8,805 bases of DNA from Burkholderiales bacterium (GTDB lineage Bacteria > Pseudomonadota > Gammaproteobacteria > Burkholderiales > Burkholderiaceae_C): the NCBI GenBank assembly GCA_011390055.1, contig JAABTC010000055.1:1-8805 (forward strand), read 5' to 3'. The position numbers and the translations under genes were made by a program. Position 1 is the first letter of the stretch. Every line of letters begins with the position of its first letter. Of this stretch, positions 1 to 6,145 are shown one piece after another. The notes below the pieces were generated by a model, which was not told the origin of the DNA, did no database searches, and saw only the letters and a program-made list of their open reading frames with translations.

Positions 1-43
1 AGCTCCCCTCAAACCGCACTGCGCGCAGCGTTGTGCAGACTTT
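1..43. other. Left flank of attI, where a first gene cassette would begin
   Basis: In the orientation of the attI-like site, gene cassettes would be inserted here and extend leftwards out of the window. Only 43 bases are visible. They contain a 10-base perfect palindrome, CTGCGCGCAG, at 19-28, but no convincing attC pair (RYYYAAC with GTTRRRY) and no recognisable cassette start codon with a ribosome binding site. Whether this is a cassette or plain chromosome cannot be decided from this window. Confidence 0.3.
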
Positions 44-100
44 CCCTAGCTTTGTTATAGGGCGACAGTTTTGCTGCGTAACACCAGCACTTGTCGCCCC
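44..100 (-). other. attI: attI-like integron recombination site, related to attI1
   Basis: The - strand carries a site that aligns without gaps to class 1 attI1 as I remember it. TGTTACGCAGCA (plus-strand 72-83) is identical, and the next 28 bases, down to the core at 44-50, differ at 7 places, giving about 33 of 40 matches. The integrase-binding L and R region reads CGCCCTATAACAAAGCTAGGG minus its last base, against CGCCCTAAAACAAAGTTAGG in attI1. Crossover would fall between G and C of the core GCTAGGG (plus CCCTAGC, 44-50). The core departs from GTTRRRY at its second and seventh bases. Position and direction, next to the 5' end of intI and pointing away from it, are those expected of attI. 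The outer boundary near 100 is approximate, and the DR2-like part of attI1 is not clearly conserved. Confidence 0.68.
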
Positions 101-102
101 TA
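58..102. repeat. Nested inverted repeat inside the attI region
   Basis: The outer arms are TAGGGCGACA (58-67) and TGTCGCCCCTA (92-102), perfectly complementary apart from one extra C. The inner arms are TGCTG (72-76) and CAGCA (85-89). Together they could fold into a two-step stem-loop, the general layout of an attC hairpin, but they lie within the attI-like site. The recalled attI1 does not share the outer repeat, so it seems specific to this lineage. Any function is unknown. Confidence 0.55.
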
Positions 103-104
103 CA

Positions 105-138
105 CCGGTTTGGTGGCTGGCCTGCGCACCACAACCGG
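105..138. repeat. Imperfect inverted repeat between attI and the LexA box
   Basis: CCGGTTTGGTG (105-115) pairs with CACCACAACCGG (127-138), leaving one unpaired base and an 11-base loop. If the tentative leftward promoter at 143-170 is real, its transcript would start near 136 and so begin with this stem-loop. It might then act as a 5' mRNA stabiliser or leader structure for cassette transcripts. That role is inference; only the repeat is seen. Confidence 0.45.
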
Positions 139-142
139 CCTC

Positions 143-170
143 GTTTTATCTGCATTTGACTGTACGTCCA
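143..170 (-). promoter_or_regulatory. Tentative cassette promoter (Pc-like), leftward
   Basis: On the - strand, TGGACG (plus 165-170) lies 16 bases ahead of TAAAAC (plus 143-148). Each hexamer matches 4 of 6 sigma-70 consensus bases, and TGGAC resembles the weak class 1 PcW -35. It would drive transcription through attI into any cassettes. The -35 lies inside the LexA box, so LexA could also cover it. The call rests on hexamer matching in a short region and may be chance. Confidence 0.28.
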
Positions 171-181
171 TACAGTATTAT
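156..181 (+). promoter_or_regulatory. Possible integrase promoter PintI
   Basis: TTGACT (156-161) and TATTAT (176-181) are good -35 and -10 hexamers, but the spacer is only 14 bases, shorter than usual. The LexA box fills the gap, a normal place for SOS repression. Transcription would start near 188 and give a leader of about 85 bases before the intI start codon. An alternative is that TTGACT is itself part of the -10 region, as at the equivalent place in class 1 integrons, so the exact hexamers are uncertain. Confidence 0.35.
160..175. promoter_or_regulatory. LexA (SOS) box upstream of intI
   Basis: CTGTACGTCCATACAG has the form CTG-N10-CAG with the inner half-sites TAC and ATA, close to the proteobacterial LexA consensus CTGTATATATATACAG. 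Flanking A159 and T176 extend the symmetry. It lies about 97 bases before the intI start codon, in the promoter region. LexA control of integron integrases is established for class 1 and Vibrio integrons, and the first six bases, CTGTAC, match the class 1 box as remembered. Integrase expression is therefore likely induced by DNA damage or conjugation. Confidence 0.82.
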
Positions 182-262
182 CGTGCCGGCATAAGCAGCA
201 CCCGTCGCTGTGGACTGTGCCACTGGCGCGGTAATTCATGCAAGCCGCGCTGGGGGGCCGCG

Positions 263-267
263 GGAGG
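263..267 (+). promoter_or_regulatory. Shine-Dalgarno site fixing the intI start
   Basis: GGAGG ends five bases before the ATG at 273. This makes that ATG a far better start than the in-frame GTG at 210, which has no such site and would add 21 residues absent from known IntI proteins. Confidence 0.75.
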
Positions 268-272
268 TGGCC

Positions 273-1343
273 ATGTCGTCTTTCGCACACGGGTCTTCCA
301 CTCGTAGCCCGCTGCGGCCGCAGAGTGGTCCGTCGGCTTTGCCGCCCTTGCGCGCAACGCGCCTGCTCGATCAGCTGCGTGAACGTATTCGCACGCTTCA
401 CTACAGCCGGCGCACCGAGCAGGCTTATGTTCATTGGTGCCGGGTCTACATCCGCTTCCATGACCTGCGTCACCCAGCTGAGATGGGAGCCGCCGAGGTC
501 GAGTCATTCTTGACGTGGCTGGTGGCCGTGCGGCGCTTGGCCGCGTCGAGTCACCGTCAAGCCTTGTCCGCACTGCTGTTCTTGTACTCGAAGGTGCTGG
601 GACTGCAACTGCCGTGGATGGCCGAGATCGGGCGCCCCAGGGTCTCGAGGCGATTGCCGGTGGTGCTGTCTGCGGATGAGGTGGCAGCGGTGTTTCGTGG
701 TCTGGAAGGCGAGCAGCGGCTGTTTGCCCAATTGCTGTACGGGACCGGGCTGCGGCTGTCCGAGGGGTTGCAGTTGCGGGTCAAGGATCTGGACTTTGCG
801 CACCGGGCGGTGATCGTGCGCCACGGCAAGGGTGGCAAGGATCGGGTGCTGATGTTGCCGCAGAGTCTGGTGGCCGACCTTCGAGAACGACTGGCCCGGT
901 CACATGTGTGGTGGGCGATGGACCAGGCCGAGGGTCGTGGCGGTGTAGCCATGCCCGACGCGCTGGAGCGCAAATACCCACGGGCCGGATCGTCTTGGCC
1001 GTGGTTCTGGGTGTTTGCCCAGTCCACACACTCGGTCGACCCGCGCAGCCGCGTCATGCGCAGGCACCACATGTACGACCAGACATTCCAACGGGCGTTC
1101 AAGCGTGCGGTGCAAGCCGCGGGCATCACCAAGCCGGCGACGCCGCACACGCTGCGGCATTGCTTCGCGACCCACTTGCTGCAGTCGGGCTGCGATATCC
1201 GCACGGTGCAAGAGTTGCTGGGGCACGCCGACGTGGCTACGACGATGATCTACACGCACGTGCTCAAGGTGGGTGGCTTGGCGGTCTGTTCTCCGATGGA
1301 CCGGCTGGCTGCCACTACATCCGTTGCCAATCGGTCCGAATGA
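273..1343 (+). CDS. intI: Integron integrase IntI, class 1-like tyrosine recombinase
   Basis: This 356-residue site-specific recombinase inserts and excises gene cassettes at attI and attC. The tyrosine recombinase residues are all present: R161 (GTGLRLSEG), K186 (HGKGGKD), H292 and R295 (PHTLRH), H318 (LLGHAD) and catalytic Y327 (MIYTHV). The IntI-specific insertion that recognises folded attC lies at about 210-260, with ALERKYPRAGSSWPWFWVF at 230-248. Against IntI1 recalled from memory (R146, H277, R280, H303, Y312), every catalytic position is offset by exactly 15, so there are no indels between them. The N terminus is about 15 residues longer, and similarity begins at PPLR (24-27). The gene is intact, preceded by a LexA box and an attI-like site, and convergent with the liv operon. 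It is more likely a chromosomal Betaproteobacterial relative of class 1 than the clinical form itself, because many residues differ. Confidence 0.95.
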   Translation: MSSFAHGSSTRSPLRPQSGPSALPPLRATRLLDQLRERIRTLHYSRRTEQAYVHWCRVYIRFHDLRHPAEMGAAEVESFLTWLVAVRRLAASSHRQALSALLFLYSKVLGLQLPWMAEIGRPRVSRRLPVVLSADEVAAVFRGLEGEQRLFAQLLYGTGLRLSEGLQLRVKDLDFAHRAVIVRHGKGGKDRVLMLPQSLVADLRERLARSHVWWAMDQAEGRGGVAMPDALERKYPRAGSSWPWFWVFAQSTHSVDPRSRVMRRHHMYDQTFQRAFKRAVQAAGITKPATPHTLRHCFATHLLQSGCDIRTVQELLGHADVATTMIYTHVLKVGGLAVCSPMDRLAATTSVANRSE

Positions 1344-1474
1344 CAGCTTTGCGGCGCGTCCCACAGGCCGAGACGAGATGTCTCCTTGTGGCTGAAAGTA
1401 GCCTGTCGAAGGGTGACAGTTGCACAGCGGCAATCGCTCCTGAGCCGGCCCCTGCTCCACCCACGGACGCCAGC
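1344..1474. other. Intergenic gap between convergent intI and livM
   Basis: This gap of 131 bases separates the 3' ends of the integron integrase and the liv operon. Besides the hairpin at 1361-1391, it contains a weak repeat, CTGTC (1403-1407) with GACAG (1415-1419). No attC-like site, tRNA or direct repeat marking an insertion border was recognised. Confidence 0.5.
1361..1391. terminator. Possible bidirectional terminator hairpin
   Basis: CCACA (1361-1365) pairs with TGTGG (1387-1391), and GAGAC (1370-1374) pairs with GTCTC (1380-1384) across a five-base loop. The hairpin sits between two convergent genes, where a shared terminator is expected. No T-run follows on either strand, so it is not a textbook intrinsic terminator. 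Confidence 0.3.
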
Positions 1475-2428
1475 TCAGCGCGTCTTGCGCCGCTGCTGCC
1501 AGGCCAGCAGTTCGCCGACGATGCCCTTGCGGAAGGCCAGCACGCAGACCACGAAGATCACGCCGATGATCACGGTGACCCAGGCGCCGACGCGGTCGGC
1601 GAGGTAGTTCTGCAGGCCGATGATGGTGAAGGCGCCGACCACCGGCCCGGCGAAGGTACCCATGCCACCGAGCAGGGTCATCAGCACGACCTCGCCCGAC
1701 ATCGACCAGTGCACATCGGACAGCGTCGCGAAGCCGAGCACCAGGGTCTTCAACGATCCGGCCAGGCCGGCGATGGCGGTCGACAGCACGAAGGCCAGCA
1801 GCTTGTAGCGGTCGACGTCGTAACCCAGGGAAATCGCACGCGGTTCGTTCTCGCGGATGGCCTTGAGCACCTGCCCGTAGGGCGAGTGCACGATGCGGAT
1901 GATGGCCAGGAAGACCGCGACGAAGATCGCCAGCACGACGTAGTACAGCGTCAGGTCGTCCGCCAGCGAGAGGAAGCCGAAAAGCTTGCCGCGCGGCACG
2001 CCTTGCAGGCCGTCCTCGCCGCCGGTGAACGGCGCCTGCAGGCAGACGAAGTAGATCATCTGGGCCAGGGCCAGCGTGACCATCGCGAAGTAGATGCCCT
2101 GGCGCCGGATCGCGATCAGGCCGACGACCAGACCGAGTGCGCCGCCGATGACGAGCCCGGCGAGCAGGCCGAGCTCGACCGGCCATCCCGCGCTGCGCAG
2201 CAGCCAGCCGGTGCCGTAGGCCGCGCTGCCCATGAAGGCCGCATGGCCGAACGACAGCAGCCCGGTGTAGCCCAGCAGCAGGTTGAAGGCGCAGGCGAAG
2301 ATCGCGAAGCACAGCGCCTTCATCACGAACACCGGGTACATGCCCAGGAAAGGCGCGGCCAGCAGCAGCAACAGCCCGACGGCCCAGGCCGCCTGCGACA
2401 GGCGCTGGGTGGTCACCGACGTGCTCAT
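1475..2428 (-). CDS. livM: Branched-chain amino acid type ABC permease LivM
   Basis: This inner-membrane permease of 317 residues pairs with LivH to form the channel of a HAAT-family importer. It is strongly hydrophobic, with about 8 to 10 membrane segments. Family motifs are GYTGLLSFGHAAFMGSAAYG (53-72), a cytoplasmic coupling loop around 182-210 (SPYGQVLKAIRENEP), and GEVVLMTLLGGMGTFAGPVV (245-264). The basic tail QQRRKTR fits a cytoplasmic C terminus. The start is the ATG whose first bases overlap the livH stop (ATGA), with the ribosome binding site AAGGAGG lying inside the end of livH, so translation is probably coupled. It is the last gene of the operon. The transported compound cannot be read from the permease: branched-chain amino acids are typical, but other amides, amino acids or aromatic acids are known in the family. 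Confidence 0.93.
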   Translation of the reverse strand: MSTSVTTQRLSQAAWAVGLLLLLAAPFLGMYPVFVMKALCFAIFACAFNLLLGYTGLLSFGHAAFMGSAAYGTGWLLRSAGWPVELGLLAGLVIGGALGLVVGLIAIRRQGIYFAMVTLALAQMIYFVCLQAPFTGGEDGLQGVPRGKLFGFLSLADDLTLYYVVLAIFVAVFLAIIRIVHSPYGQVLKAIRENEPRAISLGYDVDRYKLLAFVLSTAIAGLAGSLKTLVLGFATLSDVHWSMSGEVVLMTLLGGMGTFAGPVVGAFTIIGLQNYLADRVGAWVTVIIGVIFVVCVLAFRKGIVGELLAWQQRRKTR

Positions 2429-3312
2429 CGCGCCTCCTTGCCGAACAGCCCGGCCGGCCGGACCATCAGCACGATGGCCATGATGACGAAGACCACGATG
2501 TTGGAAGCCTCGGGGTAGAAGACCTTGGTCAGCCCTTCGACCAGGCCCAGCACCACGCCCGTGATGATCGAACCCAGGATCGAGCCCATGCCGCCGATCA
2601 CGACGACCGCGAAGACGATGATGATCAGGTTGCTGCCCATCAGCGGTGTGATCTGGATCACCGGCGCGGCCAGCACCCCGGCAATGGCGGCCAGCGCGGC
2701 ACCGCCGGCGTAGGTCAGCGTCACCATCACCGGCACGTTGATGCCGAAGGCCTGGACCAGCAGCGGGTTCTCGGTCCCGGCGCGCAGGGTGGCGCCGAGC
2801 TTGGTCTTCTCGATCAGGTACCAGGTCGTCAGGCACACGCCGAGCGAAGCCACCACGACCCAGGCGCGGTAGTTGGGCAACACCATGAAGCCCAGGTTGG
2901 TCGCGCCCTGCAGCGCATCGGGCACCGGGTACTGTTGCCCGGAGACACCGAACTGGTTGCGGAACAGGCCTTCGGCGATCAGCGCCAGGCCGAAGGTCAG
3001 CAACAGGCCGTAGATCGGATCGATGCGGTAGAGCGGTTTGAGCAGCAGGCGCTCCAGCACGGCACCCAGGGCCCCCACCACCAGCGGCGCCACCACCAGC
3101 GCGACCCAGTAGTTGAGCCCCAGGTACTCGAGGCTGGCCCAGGCCACGTAGGCCCCGATCATGTACAGCGCACCGTGGGCGAAATTGACGATCCCAAGCA
3201 ACCCGAAGATCACCGCCAGGCCCAGGCTGAGCATGGCGTAGAACGAGCCGTTCACCAGGCCCAGCATGAGCTGGCCCAGGAACGCCTGCAGGGGGATGCC
3301 GAAGATTTCCAC
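2425..3312 (-). CDS. livH: Branched-chain amino acid type ABC permease LivH
   Basis: This 295-residue membrane permease is of the BPD_transp_2 type, partner of LivM. The family motif LGIVNFAHGALYMIGAY is at 39-55, the coupling-loop region KTKLGATLRAGTENPLLVQA at about 169-188, and IGGMGSILGSIITG at 239-252. The C terminus, VRPAGLFGKEAR, is typical of LivH. Length is normal for the family. The chosen start is GTG, 32 bases after the substrate-binding protein gene. It gives the usual LivH N terminus but has no strong ribosome binding site, so coupling to the upstream gene or modest expression is possible. The stop codon overlaps the livM start by four bases. Confidence 0.93.
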   Translation of the reverse strand: MEIFGIPLQAFLGQLMLGLVNGSFYAMLSLGLAVIFGLLGIVNFAHGALYMIGAYVAWASLEYLGLNYWVALVVAPLVVGALGAVLERLLLKPLYRIDPIYGLLLTFGLALIAEGLFRNQFGVSGQQYPVPDALQGATNLGFMVLPNYRAWVVVASLGVCLTTWYLIEKTKLGATLRAGTENPLLVQAFGINVPVMVTLTYAGGAALAAIAGVLAAPVIQITPLMGSNLIIIVFAVVVIGGMGSILGSIITGVVLGLVEGLTKVFYPEASNIVVFVIMAIVLMVRPAGLFGKEAR

Positions 3313-3344
3313 GACGCGCTGCTCAGTCCAAGATCACTGGGTCA

Positions 3345-4559
3345 TCACTTCCAGAGAGTGCACTTGGACTCGGCCTTGGTGGTCCAGGCGGCCTCGCCCT
3401 TCATGGTCTCGACCACCTTGTAGTAGTCCCAGGGTTCGGTGCTCTCGGCCGGTGACTTGACCTGCATCAGGTACATGTCGTGCACCATGCGGCCGTCCGC
3501 GCGGATGAAGCCGCCCTTGGCGAAGACGTCGTTGATCGGCGTCTTGCGCATCTGCGCCAGCACCTTGTCGGCGTCGTCGGTGCCGACGGCCTTGACCGCC
3601 TTCAGGTACTGCAGCGCGGCCGAGTAGTCGCCGGCCTGCACCGACGAGGGCATGCGCTTGAACTTTTCGAAGAAGCGGCGGCTCCAGGCGCGCGTCTCGG
3701 CGTTCTGGTTCCAGTACCAGCTGTCGGTCAGGTACATGCCTTCGGTGGTCTTCAGGCCCAGCGAGTGGATGTCGTTGATGAAGACCAGCAGACCGGCGAG
3801 CTTCATCGTCTTGGTGACGCCGAACTCGTTGGCCGCCTTGATGGTGTTGATGGTGTCGCCACCGGCATTGGCCATGCCCAGGATCTGCGCCTTGCTGCTT
3901 TGCGCCTGCAGCAGGAACGACGAGAAGTCGCTCGCGGCCAGCGGGTGCTTGACGGTACCCACCACGGTGCCGCCGGCGGCTTTCACCACCGTCGACACGT
4001 CGGCCTGCAACGCGGCGCCGAAGGCGTAGTCGGCCTGCAGGAAGAACCAGCTCTTGCCGCCCGCCTTCACGACCGCGTTGCCTGTGCCCTTGGCCAGCGC
4101 CGTGGTGTCGTAGGCCCAATGCACGGTGTAGGGCGAACACTGGTCGTTCGTCAGGGCCGAGGTCGCGGCACCGACGACGAGGAAGGGCTTCTTCTTCTCA
4201 AGTGCCACCTTGGACATGGCCAGCGCGGTGCCCGAATTGGTGCCGCCGATCAGCATGTCGACACCCTGGGTGTCGAACCACTCGCGCGCCTTGGCGGCAG
4301 CCACGTCGGCCTTGTTCTGGTGCTCGGCGAACACCACCTCGACCTTCTTGCCATTGATGTTGCCGCCCATGTCGGCCACCGCCATCCGCATGGCCTCGAC
4401 GCCGCCCATGCCGTCGATGTCGCCGTAGACACCCGCCATGTCGGTGATGATGCCGATCTTGATGACGTCGCCGGAGAACTGCGCATGCGCGGGGGCGCTG
4501 GCGCCGAGCATCGTGGCGCAGGCCAGGGTGCAGGCGGTGGTGAGTCGGGTCAGTTTCAT
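3345..4559 (-). CDS. Periplasmic substrate-binding protein of the HAAT ABC importer
   Basis: This 404-residue protein belongs to the Leu/Ile/Val-binding type (Peripla_BP_6 fold). Residues 1-26 form a Sec signal peptide with a basic start, a hydrophobic core and an AHA cleavage motif before QF. The mature protein starts the fold with DVIKIGIITDMAGVYGDIDG (31-50), and IGGTNSGTALAMSKVA (104-119) is the usual hinge-side region. It captures the substrate and delivers it to LivH/LivM. The mature part has two cysteines, C141 (QCSPY) and C400 near the end (KCTLWK), which might form a disulfide. The start ATG has GGAGA about five bases upstream. The gene sits between livF and livH, unlike the E. coli order with the binding protein first. 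The ligand is not readable; proteins with this CSPYTVHWAYDT pattern are often annotated only as ABC binding proteins. Confidence 0.9.
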   Translation of the reverse strand: MKLTRLTTACTLACATMLGASAPAHAQFSGDVIKIGIITDMAGVYGDIDGMGGVEAMRMAVADMGGNINGKKVEVVFAEHQNKADVAAAKAREWFDTQGVDMLIGGTNSGTALAMSKVALEKKKPFLVVGAATSALTNDQCSPYTVHWAYDTTALAKGTGNAVVKAGGKSWFFLQADYAFGAALQADVSTVVKAAGGTVVGTVKHPLAASDFSSFLLQAQSSKAQILGMANAGGDTINTIKAANEFGVTKTMKLAGLLVFINDIHSLGLKTTEGMYLTDSWYWNQNAETRAWSRRFFEKFKRMPSSVQAGDYSAALQYLKAVKAVGTDDADKVLAQMRKTPINDVFAKGGFIRADGRMVHDMYLMQVKSPAESTEPWDYYKVVETMKGEAAWTTKAESKCTLWK

Positions 4560-4596
4560 GAAAGTCTCCGCAGGGGGTGGGTGGATGATGGGCGGC

Positions 4597-5298
4597 TCAA
4601 ACGCCCAGGTATTCGTGCAGCCGCGCGGCGTTGGCCGGCAGCTCCGATTGCGTGAACTGCTGCAGCACCTGTCCGTGCTCCATCACGAAGAAACGATCGG
4701 CCAGCGGCGCGGCGAAGCGGAAGTTCTGCTCGACCATCACGATGGTGTAGCCCTGCTTGCGCAGCGCGACCACCATCTCGGCCAGCTTCTGCACGATCAC
4801 CGGCGCCAGGCCTTCGGACATCTCGTCGAGCAGCAGCAGGCGCGCGCCGGTGCGCAGGATGCGCGCGACCGCCAGCATCTGCTGCTCGCCGCCCGACAGC
4901 CGCGTGCCCTGGCTGGCCGCGCGCTCTCTCAGGTTCGGGAACATCGCGTAGATCTGCTCGACGCTCATGCCGCCCTTGGCCAGTTCGGGGGGCAGCATCA
5001 GGTTCTCCTCGGCCGACAGGCTCGAGAAGATGCCGCGTTCCTCGGGGCAGTAGCCGATCCCCAGACGCGCGATGCGGTGCGTGGCCATGCCGATCACCTC
5101 GGTGCCGCGCAGGCGCACCGAGCCCTTGCGGCTGCCGGTGAGGCCCATGATCGCGCGCAGCGTGCTGGTGCGCCCGGCGCCGTTGCGTCCCAGCAGCGTG
5201 ACGACCTCGCCCTCCTGCACGTCGAACGTGACGCCGTGCAGCACATGCGATTCACCGTACCAGGCGTGCAGGTCTTTGACCTCGAGCATCGGCGTCAT
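4597..5298 (-). CDS. livF: ABC importer ATPase LivF with a variant Walker A motif
   Basis: This 233-residue ATP-binding subunit works with LivG on the cytoplasmic side to drive import. Walker A reads GRNGAGRTS (37-45): Arg43 replaces the usual Lys. The codon is CGC, so this is a real reading. The signature LSGGEQQ is at 134-140 and Walker B LLLLDE at 154-159. As usual for LivF, the H-loop position is Gln191 (VEQN) rather than His, and PEERGIF (85-91) marks the Q-loop region. The start ATG at 5298 follows AGGGGG; another in-frame ATG at codon 4 is possible. The gene is separated from livG by 73 bases containing inverted repeats, and from the binding protein gene by 37 bases. An Arg at this site is, as I recall, found in some other proteobacterial LivF proteins, so it need not mean loss of function. 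Confidence 0.93.
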   Translation of the reverse strand: MTPMLEVKDLHAWYGESHVLHGVTFDVQEGEVVTLLGRNGAGRTSTLRAIMGLTGSRKGSVRLRGTEVIGMATHRIARLGIGYCPEERGIFSSLSAEENLMLPPELAKGGMSVEQIYAMFPNLRERAASQGTRLSGGEQQMLAVARILRTGARLLLLDEMSEGLAPVIVQKLAEMVVALRKQGYTIVMVEQNFRFAAPLADRFFVMEHGQVLQQFTQSELPANAARLHEYLGV

Positions 5299-5306
5299 GT
5301 CTGCCC

Positions 5307-5353
5307 CCTACGGCCTGCGGCCGGTCCCCCCAAGGGGGAGCGCGCGCCTACGG
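5307..5353. repeat. Hairpin-rich intergenic repeat between livG and livF
   Basis: Two adjacent perfect stem-loops are present: CGGCC-TGC-GGCCG (5311-5323) and TCCCCC-CAA-GGGGGA (5325-5339). They are flanked by a direct repeat, CCTACGG, at 5307-5313 and 5347-5353. The composition resembles short palindromic intergenic elements scattered in Burkholderiales genomes. Inside the operon it could protect mRNA ends or attenuate transcription between livG and livF. Only one copy is visible here, so calling it a dispersed repeat is inference. Confidence 0.5.
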
Positions 5354-5371
5354 GCGGCCGGGCGGCGCGCA

Positions 5372-6145
5372 TCAGTGGGCGCCCTTCAGCTCGACGTTGG
5401 CGCTGCCCATGTAGGCCTCGATCACGGCGGGGTTTTTCGAGACCACCTCGTAGGGACCTTCGGCCAAGGTCGCGCCGCGCTGCAGCACGGTGATGGTGTC
5501 GGCGATGCTCGCGACGACGCTCATGTTGTGCTCGACCATCAGCACGGTGCGGTTGGCCGAGACCTTCTTGATCAACTGGCGGATGCGGTCGACGTCTTCC
5601 AGGCCCATGCCCTGGGTCGGCTCATCGAGCAACATCAGCTCGGGCTCCATCGCCAGCGTCGTCGCGATCTCGAGCGCGCGCTTGCGGCCGTAGCTGAGTT
5701 CGACGGTCGGTGTGTCGGCATACGCGGCGAGGTCCACCTCCTGCAGCAGCGCATGCACCCGCGCATCCAGCGGCGCCAGGCTGCTCTCGGAGCGCCAGAA
5801 GTGAAACGAGGTGCCGAGCTTGCGCTGCAGCGCGACGCGCACGTTCTCCAGCACCGACAGGTGCGGGAAAACGGCCGAGATCTGGAACGAACGGATGATG
5901 CCGCGCCGCGCGATATGCGCAGGCGCCTCGCCGGTGATGTCGGTGCCGTTGAACAGGATCGTCCCGGCGGTCGGCTTCAGGAACTTCGTCAACAGGTTGA
6001 AGCAGGTCGTCTTGCCGGCGCCGTTGGGTCCGATCAGCGCGTGGATCGTGCCGCGTCGAACCTGCAGGTCGACCTTGTCGACCGCGACGAAGCCCTTGAA
6101 CTCTTTGGTCAGTCCGCGGGTTTCGAGGATGGTGTCACCGCTCAC
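5372..6145 (-). CDS. livG: ABC importer ATPase LivG
   Basis: This 257-residue ATP-binding subunit pairs with LivF. Walker A GPNGAGKT is at 39-46 and canonical, the Q-loop Gln is Q88 (RSFQ), the signature LSYGRKR at 150-156 is the LivG type, Walker B MLLDEP is at 171-176, and the H-loop is H206 (VEHN). The C terminus NPAVIEAYMG is the characteristic LivG tail. The start is GTG at 6145, overlapping the stop of the upstream IclR gene as GTGA. GGAGG lies nine bases ahead, within the IclR gene, so coupled translation is likely. The reading frame stays open for 38 more codons upstream, but that stretch has no family similarity and overlaps the regulator. With LivF carrying the variant Walker A, LivG is the subunit with the fully canonical ATP site. 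Confidence 0.93.
   Translation of the reverse strand: MSGDTILETRGLTKEFKGFVAVDKVDLQVRRGTIHALIGPNGAGKTTCFNLLTKFLKPTAGTILFNGTDITGEAPAHIARRGIIRSFQISAVFPHLSVLENVRVALQRKLGTSFHFWRSESSLAPLDARVHALLQEVDLAAYADTPTVELSYGRKRALEIATTLAMEPELMLLDEPTQGMGLEDVDRIRQLIKKVSANRTVLMVEHNMSVVASIADTITVLQRGATLAEGPYEVVSKNPAVIEAYMGSANVELKGAH

Noticed and set aside
8..37. A possible small attC: GCACAAC and GTTTGAG flanking a palindrome on the - strand
   Set aside because: Neither end fits RYYYAAC or GTTRRRY fully, and the span of about 30 bases is far shorter than a normal attC (about 57 or more).
210..272. GTG at 210 as the intI start
   Set aside because: It lacks a ribosome binding site and adds residues with no similarity to IntI proteins. 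The ATG at 273 has GGAGG at ideal distance.
9..573. Open frames of 154 and 131 codons on the - strand over the integron promoter region
   Set aside because: They run through the LexA box, attI-like site and the antisense of intI, have no ribosome binding site or family similarity, and are Arg/Pro/Ala-rich in the manner of chance frames in GC-rich DNA.
1403..1419. CTGTC-GACAG repeat as a second LexA box
   Set aside because: The spacing is CTG-N11-CAG rather than N10, and no promoter or gene start lies nearby.
908..2518. A + strand open frame of 536 codons overlapping intI and antisense to livM
   Set aside because: Its translation is low-complexity, rich in Gln, Asp, His and Arg, and it mirrors two well-supported genes in other frames.
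3480..4655. A + strand open frame of 391 codons antisense to the binding protein gene
   Set aside because: It is a shadow of a gene with a signal peptide and conserved fold. The His/Val/Gly-rich composition is typical of the complementary frame.
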